DNA of 6,612 bases from Synechococcus sp. UW140 (GCA_945878795.1 CAMDWF010000129.1:1-6612); one strand, 5' to 3'; positions 1 to 6,159 are shown, counted from the first letter of the stretch. A program made the numbers and translations. The notes: generated by a model from the letters alone, not told the origin.

Positions 1-133
1 GCTCTACCCAGCCCAACTCCCAAGCCCCACTGGTTCCCCTCCCCGGGCAGAACCCGTACCGGCGGTCTCCCTGACGCTCCGGCACACTGGCAAGCGACCG
101 GTTCCCCTCTCACCCAGCGCTCCCCTGACGTGA
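1..133 (+). CDS. Possible 3' end of an upstream gene (partial, frame uncertain)
   Basis: Two forward frames are open from the window edge and could be the tail of a gene entering from the left. One runs from base 2 to a TGA at 131-133 and overlaps the yidC GTG start by the four bases GTGA. It would encode a Pro/Ser-rich tail ending in ...PLSPSAPLT. The other ends at a TGA at 72-74, with a tail ending in ...GQNPYRRSP, and leaves a gap of about 55 bp before yidC. I lean slightly to the first, because the next junction downstream (yidC to DUF177) uses the same GTGA overlap. Neither tail has a recognisable domain. In related picocyanobacteria the gene before yidC is, from memory, a small PH-domain membrane protein following rpmH and rnpA. 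That identity cannot be confirmed from this fragment. Confidence 0.3.
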   Translation, partial: LYPAQLPSPTGSPPRAEPVPAVSLTLRHTGKRPVPLSPSAPLT

Positions 134-1266
134 TCGGCTACATCTCTGACAACCTCCTGCTTCCGATCCTGGATTTTTTCTATCGCCTTGTTCCGAGTTA
201 CGGACTGGCGATCATCCTGCTCACGGTTGTCATCCGGCTGGCCCTGTTCCCCCTCAGCGCCGGGTCCATTCGCAGCGCCCGCCGCATGCGCATCGCCCAA
301 CCGGTGATGCAGCAACGTCAGGCCGAAATCAAGGCGAAATACGCCAGCAACCCCCAAAAGCAACAGGAAGAGCTGGGCAAGCTGATGAAGGAGTTCGGCA
401 ACCCCCTCTCGGGCTGCCTGCCCTTGGTCGTGCAAATGCCGATCCTGTTCGCCCTCTTCGCCACCTTGAGGGGTTCACCGTTTGCTGATGTGCCCTACAC
501 CTTCAACCTCAAGGTGTTGCCTGCCGACCAAAGCACCGCGATCGAAGCCAAGCCCTTCAATACCCCAAGCCACTCCATCTTCGTCACCGCAACCCACCAC
601 GTGCCTGTGATCGGCACCCTGGAGAACGGCACCAAGCTGGGGGTGGGTGAAACCGACCAGATCCAGCTCCACACCAGGGAGGGGACCAGTTTTGACAGTG
701 TGCTTGCCGAAGTTGAAAATGGCCAGGCCTTTGCCCCCAGCTGGGCTGTGACCAAGGGCGAAGGGGTGGTGTCGGTGGATCCGGATGGCACCATTCACGC
801 CCTGGCCCCTGGTGACGCCGTCGTCGAAGCCAAGGTGCCTGGTCTGGCCGCCCGCAGCGGCTTCCTGTTCATCAAGGCCCTGGGCCAGGTGGGCTTCCTG
901 ACCGACGGCTCGATCAACTGGGACATCGCCTTCCTGGTGGCGGCCTTCGGCGCCAGCTTGTTTGTCTCCCAGATCCTTTCGGGCATGGGCATGCCCGCCA
1001 ACCCCCAACAGGCCACCGCGAACCGCATCACGCCGGTGATGATTACGGGTATGTTCCTGTTCTTCCCCCTGCCCGCCGGGGTGCTGCTTTACATGGTGGT
1101 TGCCAATATCTTCCAGGGGCTGCAGACCTTCCTGCTCACCCGGGAGAGCCTGCCCGAGAACCTGCAGCAGATCCTCGACAAACAGATGCAACCGGCCACC
1201 GCCACGGCTGGAGGCGCCCCCGCCACCACCAACCGATTGCCGTTCGAACCCAAAGGCAAGAAGTGA
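130..1266 (+). CDS. yidC: Membrane protein insertase YidC/Oxa1/Alb3 family
   Basis: YidC inserts and folds membrane proteins, alone or with SecYEG; in cyanobacteria it serves the plasma and thylakoid membranes. The 378-residue product has the family core. TM1 is at about 25-45 and carries the groove arginine R36 in the motif VVIRLALFPL. A charged cytoplasmic helical hairpin at about 46-91 is rich in Arg, Lys and Gln. TM2 is at about 93-113, and the remaining TM segments lie at about 263-283 and 300-338 (FLFFPLPAGVLLYMVVANIF). A Lys-ending polar tail follows. The loop between TM2 and TM3 spans about 140 residues, far longer than in minimal YidC, and its second half (about 205-243) resembles a BIG2 Ig-like fold. 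The long N-terminal periplasmic domain of proteobacterial YidC is absent. The GTG start is the only in-frame start after the window edge and gives the N-terminus MIGYISDNLLLP usual in picocyanobacteria. No Shine-Dalgarno is visible, which fits translational coupling to an upstream gene. The stop overlaps the next gene. Confidence 0.96.
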   Translation: MIGYISDNLLLPILDFFYRLVPSYGLAIILLTVVIRLALFPLSAGSIRSARRMRIAQPVMQQRQAEIKAKYASNPQKQQEELGKLMKEFGNPLSGCLPLVVQMPILFALFATLRGSPFADVPYTFNLKVLPADQSTAIEAKPFNTPSHSIFVTATHHVPVIGTLENGTKLGVGETDQIQLHTREGTSFDSVLAEVENGQAFAPSWAVTKGEGVVSVDPDGTIHALAPGDAVVEAKVPGLAARSGFLFIKALGQVGFLTDGSINWDIAFLVAAFGASLFVSQILSGMGMPANPQQATANRITPVMITGMFLFFPLPAGVLLYMVVANIFQGLQTFLLTRESLPENLQQILDKQMQPATATAGGAPATTNRLPFEPKGKK

Positions 1267-1775
1267 GCCAGTCCGCCTCGCCGTCCCCCCCGGGCGACGA
1301 TCTGCAGCCGGTGCCGTTGCAGGAGTTGCGCCTTCTAGATCGAGGGCGTCGCTGGTGTGTTGAGCAGGAGATTGGGGGGCTTGAGACCCTGACCCCTGTG
1401 CGGGGCTATGTCCAAGTCCAGCACCACGGCGGCGTGCTTGAGGTGAGTGGCGAAGCCGAAACCATCGTCACCCTTTGCTGCGCCCGCTGTCTGCAGCATT
1501 TCAACCATCCCCTCAGCGCCTCCGCCCAGGAATTGCTCGAAATCGACGCCTCCTTGGCCGCCGAGACCATGGGGCTGGCCAGCGCCAAGTGCGACGATCG
1601 CTTGGATGCTGTGGGTCTATTTGACCCCCAGCGATGGATATTCGAACAACTCAGCCTGCAGTTCCCGCTGGTCAACCGCTGCGGCAGCGACTGCCCCGGT
1701 CCAGACCGCTGGAGCAGCGACGACTGCGAGGGCGATCCGCGTTGGGCGGCCCTGAGCCGCCTCAGCTCCTCCTGA
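1263..1775 (+). CDS. DUF177/YceD family protein (23S rRNA accumulation protein-like)
   Basis: The 170-residue product matches the DUF177/YceD family, whose bacterial and plastid members are needed for normal 23S rRNA accumulation or processing. The exact biochemical activity is not settled. Visible family marks are the central Cys motif CxxC at C73/C76 (context TLCCARCLQHF), the acidic stretch after it (QELLEIDASL), the segment IFEQLSLQFPLVNRC, and a second Cys pair at C140/C144 (RCGSDCPG). The four cysteines could bind a metal; this is inference. The N-terminal 15 or so residues are low-complexity (Ser/Pro) and probably disordered. The GTG start overlaps the yidC stop as GTGA, so translation is probably coupled. 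The gene is followed after 9 bp by the AAA ATPase. In many bacteria this family sits before rpmF; here it sits with yidC, so a ribosome-biogenesis theme is preserved through a different partner. The family call is firm; the role is taken from homologs. Confidence 0.87.
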   Translation: MSQSASPSPPGDDLQPVPLQELRLLDRGRRWCVEQEIGGLETLTPVRGYVQVQHHGGVLEVSGEAETIVTLCCARCLQHFNHPLSASAQELLEIDASLAAETMGLASAKCDDRLDAVGLFDPQRWIFEQLSLQFPLVNRCGSDCPGPDRWSSDDCEGDPRWAALSRLSSS

Positions 1776-1784
1776 ATCCAGGCC

Positions 1785-3278
1785 ATGTCCCCGTCCCTGG
1801 CCGACCAACTGGATCTGCTGATCCGCGCCCGCACCCCTATCCTTTGGATCCGCACCCTTGAGGAAGAGCGAGTCGTGGTGCTGCTCCAGGAGCTCGCAGA
1901 CCGCCTCGGCCATCGTTTCTTGTTGCGCTGGGACTTCATCAGCGGGCTCAGTGGCCTTCCGGACCGCATCGGCGAGGCAGCCCGCAACCCCACGGCCGCC
2001 CTGGAAGTGCTGGGCACCCTGCCACCGGACCCCGGTGCCCTGCTGCTGCTCCAGGCTTTCCATCGCTTCAGCGACGATGCCGGCATCTGTCGCAGACTGC
2101 GCAATTTGGCCACCGAATTGCCCCGGACCGCCCACACCCTCGTCATCACCGCCCCCGATTGGCAGGTCCCTGCGGAACTTGAGGACGGCGTCACCCGACT
2201 CGATCTGCCCCTGCCTGATGCCCAGGACCTAGGCCGACTGCTGGGCAACATCGCCCGCGCCAGTGGTGAGCCGTTGGATCCTGCCGTGCAGGAGCAGCTC
2301 ACGGCCGCCTGCCATGGCCTCAGTGAACAGCGGGTGAGACAACTGGCGGCCCGGGCCTTGGCGCGACGGGGACGGCTGGGCCCGGAGGATCTGGCGGAGG
2401 TGCTGGAAGAAAAACGGCTCGCCATCGCCCGCAGTGAGCTGTTGGAGTACTGCCCGGCCGAAGCCAGCCCAGCCGACATCGGCGGTCTCGATGGGCTCAA
2501 GCATTGGCTCGCCCAACGGCACCGTGCCTTCAGTGAGGAAGCCCGCCGCTATGGACTGCCCCTGCCCCGGGGCGTCTTGCTGGTGGGTCCCCAGGGCACA
2601 GGCAAATCCCTTACCGCCAAAGCCATCGCCCACAGCTGGAACATGCCCCTGCTGCGCCTCGATGTGGGAAGGCTTTTTGCAGGGTTGGTGGGGGCCAGTG
2701 AAGCGCGCACCAGGGACATGATTCAACGGGCCGAGGCCATGGCCCCCTGCGTGCTCTGGATCGATGAGATTGATAAGGGCTTTGGCGGCGATGGCCGCAG
2801 CGACGGTGGCACCAGCCAGAGGGTGCTGGCCAGCTTGCTCACCTGGATGAGCGAAAAAACGAGTGCGGTGTTCGTGGTGGCCACCGCTAATGCGGTCGAA
2901 CGGCTGCCCCCCGAACTGCTGCGCAAGGGCCGCTTCGACGAGATTTTCCTGCTGGAGCTGCCAGATGCCAACGAAAGGCGGGCGATTCTCGACCTGCAGC
3001 TGCGCCGCCGCCGGCCCCTGCATGCCTTACCCCTGGAGGTGCTGATCGATCGGACCGAAGGCTTTTCAGGGGCCGAACTGGAGCAGACCGTGATCGAAGC
3101 CATGCACCTGGCCTTCGGAGACCATCGCGAGATCGTCGAAGCCGATCTGATAACTGCGGCCTCCCAGGTGGTACCCCTGTCGCGCACCGCCCGCGAACAG
3201 CTGGAGGCCCTGCGCCAATGGGCCAGCAGCGGTCGGGCCCGCTCCGCGGCCGGCCCCACCACCCCCGCCGCGAGCTAG
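1785..3278 (+). CDS. ycf46: AAA+ ATPase, Ycf46-like
   Basis: This 497-residue protein has the Ycf46 layout found in cyanobacteria and red-lineage plastids. A family-specific N-terminal region (about 1-230) opens with a TPILWIRTLEEERV motif near residue 17, and a single C-terminal AAA+ module (about 235-470) follows. The module looks catalytically intact: Walker A GPQGTGKS at 268-275, Walker B VLWIDE with D327/E328, sensor-1 N369 in ATANAVERLP, arginines R380 and R383 in LLRKGRFDE as arginine-finger candidates, and a lid with GFSGAEL at 426-432. The last 25 or so residues are Ala/Ser/Pro-rich. No membrane segment or protease domain follows, so it is not FtsH. From memory, the Synechocystis homolog has been tied to stress response and inorganic-carbon use; the substrate is unknown. 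ATG 1785 lies 9 bp after the DUF177 stop with only a weak CCAGG-like ribosome site, consistent with co-translation in the yidC unit. The fold is certain; the Ycf46 name is very likely. Confidence 0.9.
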   Translation: MSPSLADQLDLLIRARTPILWIRTLEEERVVVLLQELADRLGHRFLLRWDFISGLSGLPDRIGEAARNPTAALEVLGTLPPDPGALLLLQAFHRFSDDAGICRRLRNLATELPRTAHTLVITAPDWQVPAELEDGVTRLDLPLPDAQDLGRLLGNIARASGEPLDPAVQEQLTAACHGLSEQRVRQLAARALARRGRLGPEDLAEVLEEKRLAIARSELLEYCPAEASPADIGGLDGLKHWLAQRHRAFSEEARRYGLPLPRGVLLVGPQGTGKSLTAKAIAHSWNMPLLRLDVGRLFAGLVGASEARTRDMIQRAEAMAPCVLWIDEIDKGFGGDGRSDGGTSQRVLASLLTWMSEKTSAVFVVATANAVERLPPELLRKGRFDEIFLLELPDANERRAILDLQLRRRRPLHALPLEVLIDRTEGFSGAELEQTVIEAMHLAFGDHREIVEADLITAASQVVPLSRTAREQLEALRQWASSGRARSAAGPTTPAAS

Positions 3279-3391
3279 GCGCTGCATGTAACGGGGCTTG
3301 AAGAAGTCCCACGCCACGTAACAACACCTTGCCCTGAGCTAGCTACCAGGGGTCAACCCCCGTAGGGTCTGGCCAGTGCACCACCCCTGCC

Positions 3392-3571
3392 GTGACCCCC
3401 ACCCCCGGACCCGAAAGCCGCTCCGCCCTGATGCCCCAACTGGCGGTGGCTTGCCTGGGTGCCGGGATGGTCACCAGCCTGGCGGTCGCCCAAGGTCAAA
3501 GCCCCATGACGGCCCTGACCATCACCCTTTTTTCGGCCATCGCCGCCGTGGGCGTCGGCCAGGTGCTCTGA
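3392..3571 (+). CDS. Small hydrophobic protein, two predicted membrane segments, 59 aa
   Basis: A GTG-start frame of 59 codons runs to a TGA at 3569-3571. The N-terminus is polar and Pro-rich (VTPTPGPESRS). Two hydrophobic stretches follow, at about 16-34 (LAVACLGAGMVTSLAVA) and 40-59 (ALTITLFSAIAAVGVGQVL), joined by the short polar turn QGQSP. This suggests a small helical-hairpin membrane protein. I have a recollection of similar short hypothetical proteins in picocyanobacteria but no function for them. An in-frame stop at 3335-3337 bounds the frame upstream. An internal ATG at 3431 (residue 14) is an alternative start giving 46 residues, still with both hydrophobic segments. The strongest support is the junction: the stop codon abuts the Shine-Dalgarno of the cysteine lyase gene as TGAGGAG, so the two are probably co-translated. 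An overlapping frame from 3376 would give a His/Arg/Pro-rich product and looks like a shadow. Confidence 0.6.
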   Translation: MTPTPGPESRSALMPQLAVACLGAGMVTSLAVAQGQSPMTALTITLFSAIAAVGVGQVL

Positions 3572-3575
3572 GGAG
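3571..3575 (+). promoter_or_regulatory. Shine-Dalgarno AGGAG of the cysteine lyase gene
   Basis: AGGAG lies 8 nt before the TTG at 3584, near-ideal spacing. It decides the start in favour of TTG 3584 over the in-frame ATG at 3629, which has no such site. Its first A is the last base of the preceding gene's TGA, so a ribosome ending the small gene stops on this site. Confidence 0.75.
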
Positions 3576-3583
3576 CACGGCTT

Positions 3584-4801
3584 TTGACCTCCCCCGCCTT
3601 TTCCGGGCCTGAGCAACTGCGTAGCCAGATGCCCGCCCTGGCGAACAAGGTCTATTTCAACTACGGGGGGCAGGGTCCCCTACCCACCCCCTCCCTGGTG
3701 GCCATTCAGCAGTCCTGGGAAACCATCCAGGAGCTGGGTCCCTTCAGTGAGGCGGTCTTTCCCTACGCCAGCCGCACCATCACGGAGCTGCGCCAGCGTC
3801 TCGCCCCCTGGCTCGGGGTGCCACCACAACGCCTGGCCTTTACCGAAAACGTCAGTTCCGGCTGTGTTCTGCCCCTCTGGGGATTGCCTTGGCACCAAGG
3901 CGACCAGTTGCTGATCAGCGATGCCGAGCATCCCGGCGTTGTGGCCGCCTGCCGTGAACTGGCCCAGCGCCATGGCATGGAGCTGGCCAGCTTGCCCGTC
4001 CAGGATCTGTTGGCTGATTCGGCCGGCACCCAGGCAGCGGTGTTGGAACGGCTCGAAACGGCGCTCACCTCCCACACCCGACTTGTTGTCCTTTCCCATC
4101 TGCTTTGGAATACCGGCCAGGTGATGCCGATTCGGGAGGTGGCGTCCCTCCTGCAAACGCGTCGGCCCCGGCCCTGGCTGCTGGTGGACGCGGCCCAGTC
4201 CTTCGGCAGCCTGCCCATGGAAGGTGCGGCTGATGCGGCCGATATCTACGCCTGTACGGGTCATAAATGGTGTTGTGGACCGGAGGGACTGGGAGTGGTG
4301 GCCGTCTCCGAGCGCCTGCTGGCCGAAGGGCGCCCCACCCTGATCGGCTGGCGCAGCTTGAGCCAGGAAACCCAGGCCGGCAGTGGCGTGCACGCTGATG
4401 CCCGTCGCTTTGAGGTGGCTACCTCCTGCTTGCCCCTGTTCGCCGGACTGCAGTGCTCGCTGCAGCTCCTGGAAGGGCAGGGTTCGGTTGAAGATCGGCT
4501 TGCCCTGATCCAGGAGCGCAGTCTTCAACTCTGGCAAGGTCTCCAGGCCAGTCCCCACTGGCAACCCCTGCTCGAGGGGCCGCCGCCGGCCGGGCTGGTG
4601 AGCTTCACGGGGCGGGACAGCAGCAGGGCAGCCAGCCAAACCAGCCACCGCGCCATGGTCAGCGCCCTGGGCCAAGAGGCCATATGGCTGCGCAGCTTGG
4701 AGAACCCCGCCTGCCTGAGGGCCTGCACCCATCTGGTGACCAGGGCTAGCGAGGTTGATCAGTTGCTCAGCCAGCTCAACCAACTCGCCGAACTGGCTTG
4801 A
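3584..4801 (+). CDS. L-cysteine/cystine C-S lyase (C-DES-like), class V PLP aminotransferase fold
   Basis: This 405-residue fold-type I PLP enzyme most resembles cyanobacterial C-DES, which cleaves cystine (or cysteine) to pyruvate, ammonia and a persulfide or sulfide and can supply sulfur for Fe-S assembly in vitro. Visible residues are the Schiff-base lysine K228 in TGHKWCCGPEGLG, the pyridine-binding D202 in LLVDAAQSFG, H116 in SDAEHPGVVA, and W256 in LIGWRS. R370 and R379 sit in LRSLENPACLRAC. The spacings D-K 26, K-W 28 and R-R 9 agree with the Synechocystis C-DES numbering as I remember it. The C-terminal loop cysteine motif of SufS/IscS is absent, arguing against a true cysteine desulfurase. 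The motif NYGGQGPLP near residue 25 and LSHLLWNTGQV are also typical. The TTG start is chosen for its AGGAG; ATG 3629 (residue 16) is the alternative. It is probably cytosolic and in a unit with the upstream small gene. Isopenicillin-N-epimerase-like enzymes are the next-nearest family. Confidence 0.85.
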   Translation: MTSPAFSGPEQLRSQMPALANKVYFNYGGQGPLPTPSLVAIQQSWETIQELGPFSEAVFPYASRTITELRQRLAPWLGVPPQRLAFTENVSSGCVLPLWGLPWHQGDQLLISDAEHPGVVAACRELAQRHGMELASLPVQDLLADSAGTQAAVLERLETALTSHTRLVVLSHLLWNTGQVMPIREVASLLQTRRPRPWLLVDAAQSFGSLPMEGAADAADIYACTGHKWCCGPEGLGVVAVSERLLAEGRPTLIGWRSLSQETQAGSGVHADARRFEVATSCLPLFAGLQCSLQLLEGQGSVEDRLALIQERSLQLWQGLQASPHWQPLLEGPPPAGLVSFTGRDSSRAASQTSHRAMVSALGQEAIWLRSLENPACLRACTHLVTRASEVDQLLSQLNQLAELA

Positions 4802-4839
4802 CCCCAGGTTCGGCTGACCTGCTTCCTGAGCTGAGCTGA

Positions 4840-4869
4840 GGGCCCCACTCCCATGCTGTGGAGGGCCCC
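4840..4869 (+). terminator. GC-rich hairpin after the cysteine lyase gene, possible terminator
   Basis: GGGCC followed by CCAC can pair with GTGG and a downstream GGGCCC, closing a loop of about 9 nt with small bulges, 38 bp after the lyase stop. There is no T-run after it on the + strand, so it is not a classical intrinsic terminator. It could be a Rho-independent variant, an RNA-stabilising 3' hairpin, or chance pairing in GC-rich sequence. Confidence 0.3.
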
Positions 4870-4898
4870 GCACGGCTTGACTATCCGGCTTAAGCCAC

Positions 4899-4923
4899 AA
4901 AAAAGGGGGGCTTAGCGCCCCCT
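4899..4923 (-). terminator. Rho-independent terminator of the aquaporin gene
   Basis: Read on the minus strand this is a stem of AGGGGG plus GC pairing with GC plus CCCCCT around a TAA loop, with one bulged C, followed at once by TTTTTT (the A-run at 4899-4904 on the + strand). It lies about 36 bp past the aquaporin stop at 4959. Strand assignment is clear because the T-run exists on only one side. The stem could pair in + strand RNA too, but no T-run follows it there. Confidence 0.88.
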
Positions 4924-4928
4924 ATGTT

Positions 4929-4954
4929 TATGCCTTGGGAAATTCCCTGGCATA
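4929..4954. repeat. Interrupted inverted repeat (hairpin) just past the aquaporin stop
   Basis: TATGCC at 4929-4934 is the exact reverse complement of GGCATA at 4949-4954. A nested GGGAA/TTCCC pair inside extends the possible stem, with a small asymmetric interior loop. It begins 4 bp after the aquaporin stop codon and precedes the terminator in the minus-strand transcript. No T-run follows on either strand, so it is more likely a 3'-UTR structure or part of a double-hairpin end than a separate terminator. Confidence 0.6.
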
Positions 4955-4958
4955 GGCA

Positions 4959-5705
4959 TCACCCGGCGGCGTCGGAGTCAAGGAAGGTGGCATGGAACCA
5001 ACCCGCCAGCAGGGCGCCAAGGATTGGGGCGAACCAGAACAGCCAGAGCTGGCCAACGGCTTCGCCACCCACCCAAAGGGCAACACCGGTGCTGCGGGCG
5101 GGGTTCACCGAGGTGTTGGTGACCGGGATGCTGATCAGGTGGATCAGGGTCAGGGCCAGGCCGATGGGCAGACCAGCGAAGCCGCTGGGTGCCAGACGAT
5201 CGGTGGCGCCCAGAATGACGAGCAAGAAGAAGAAAGTGAGGATGACTTCAATCAGCAAAGCTGCCCAGAAGCCATAACCACCGGGGGAATGGGCTCCCCA
5301 GCCATTAGTGGCCAAGGGATTGCCGCCACTGAAGCCAGTGAACCCGTCGCGACCACTGGCCACGGCGACGATCACACCGCCGGCGATGATGGCGCCTAGG
5401 ACTTGAGCTACCACGTAGGCCAGCAAATTGGAACCGGGAAACTTGCCGCTTGCCCAGAGACCAAAACTAACTGCCGGGTTGATGTGACAGCCTGAGATGT
5501 GACCAATGGCAAAGGCCATAGTCAGCACGGTCAAACCAAAGGCCAGGGCCACACCCAGGAACCCCAGCCCCAGGGGGTTGGCGGCGGCGTTGTCGTAAGG
5601 GAAATTGGCGGCCAAGACCGCACTGCCACAGCCCCCTAGCACGAGCCAGAAGGTGCCGAACAATTCAGCAAGGAATTTTTTGGAAAGAGGAACAGCGGAA
5701 GCCAT
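4959..5705 (-). CDS. aqpZ: Aquaporin Z (MIP family water channel)
   Basis: This 248-residue channel mediates passive water movement across the cytoplasmic membrane and belongs to the AqpZ branch of the MIP family. Six hydrophobic helices lie at about 10-33, 46-66, 92-115, 144-166, 176-196 and 217-238. The two half-helices carry NPA at 76-78 (GCHINPAVSFG) and 201-203 (NTSVNPARSTG). Selectivity-filter positions are F56, H189, T198 and R204; the 9- and 6-residue spacings of the last three equal those of E. coli AqpZ (H174, T183, R189). This predicts water rather than glycerol transport. The loop between helices 3 and 4 (about 117-143) is long and Gly-rich. ATG 5705 gives the usual short polar N-terminus before KKFLAELFGTFWLV; no strong Shine-Dalgarno precedes it. 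The gene is monocistronic here: convergent with the lyase gene, divergent from the 6160 gene, and closed by its own terminator. From memory, aquaporins are known in some cyanobacteria for osmotic adjustment and are patchy among picocyanobacteria. Confidence 0.95.
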   Translation of the reverse strand: MASAVPLSKKFLAELFGTFWLVLGGCGSAVLAANFPYDNAAANPLGLGFLGVALAFGLTVLTMAFAIGHISGCHINPAVSFGLWASGKFPGSNLLAYVVAQVLGAIIAGGVIVAVASGRDGFTGFSGGNPLATNGWGAHSPGGYGFWAALLIEVILTFFFLLVILGATDRLAPSGFAGLPIGLALTLIHLISIPVTNTSVNPARSTGVALWVGGEAVGQLWLFWFAPILGALLAGWFHATFLDSDAAG

Positions 5706-6159
5706 TCAGAGGGAAGTCTGCAACTGACCCGGTGATCATCGCAGATGAATCGGAAGGTGCAAGTCGTTGTGACATCTGAAATACAAACGCTTAGAGCACA
5801 GCAGCCAAGCGCAAGACGCATTTGATTTCAAAGAACAACAACCTGAGTTCGATCATGTTCGATTCCTTCGCGCTTCCTGAGCATTGTTTTGTCAATAATC
5901 TGGCCATTTCTCCTAGGGCTTCAGCCTGGATTCAAACCATATTTGTGTGCTTTTCAAAGCCTGCATGGTCCAAGCCCCATCGCCTGTTTCGTGAGCCAGT
6001 AGTTGGACTGCGTTTTGTTGGTGTTGCCAAAAACGTTCTTCGGGATATGGTTAGCAGGTCGGCTCGACTTTCATTCGAGGCATCTCGGCTGGGAACGGGC
6101 TACACTTATCCGTAAGGATCATTCCCTTTTTCTTACCAACCCAAGCGGGTCCCTCAGCA
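5706..6159. other. Long AT-richer intergenic region between divergent genes
   Basis: This 454-bp gap separates the aquaporin start (leftward) from the exported-protein start (rightward), so it should hold both promoters. By eye its middle (about 5820-6060) is near 42-50% GC, against roughly 65% in the genes. I see no tRNA, no strong intrinsic terminator and no clear -35/-10 pair. A TACACT at about 6100-6105 could be a -10 element for the rightward gene; this is weak. The TTG-start frame at 5822-6115 (97 codons) has no ribosome site and no recognisable protein features, so I treat it as non-coding. The gap could hold a small RNA, a decayed gene or binding sites, none of which can be shown from the sequence alone. 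Confidence 0.6.

Noticed and set aside
475..1191. Minus-strand open frame of about 238 codons opposite yidC
   Set aside because: Shadow of yidC; the His/Gly/Gln-rich product has no recognisable features.
1406..2500. Minus-strand open frame of about 364 codons across the DUF177 and ATPase genes
   Set aside because: The product is Ser/Arg-rich and low-complexity, it spans two well-supported genes, and no ribosome site is visible.
3349..3360. GGGG TCAA CCCC mini-hairpin before the small gene
   Set aside because: Only four to five pairs, no T-run and no clear placement relative to a promoter; too weak to call a terminator or regulator.
3376..3612. GTG-start forward frame of 78 codons overlapping the small hydrophobic gene
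   Set aside because: The product is His/Pro/Arg-rich and runs into the lyase gene; the alternative frame gives a sensible membrane-protein sequence and a clean stop at the Shine-Dalgarno.
4826..4840. Three tandem copies of CTGAG
   Set aside because: Only 15 bp, with no link to a known element; chance or slippage is sufficient.
3680..4900. Minus-strand open frame of about 406 codons opposite the cysteine lyase gene
   Set aside because: It mirrors a gene with clear catalytic motifs; its product is Gly/Gln/His-rich with no domain. Long antisense frames are expected in GC-rich coding DNA.
5911..5945. Minus-strand GGTTTGAATCC resembling a tRNA T-arm
   Set aside because: The flanking bases form only about three pairs, and no acceptor, D or anticodon arms can be assembled around it.
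5822..6115. TTG-start forward frame of 97 codons in the intergenic gap
   Set aside because: No Shine-Dalgarno, a rare start codon, lower GC than the real genes and no recognisable protein pattern. A recently acquired or decayed gene cannot be fully excluded.
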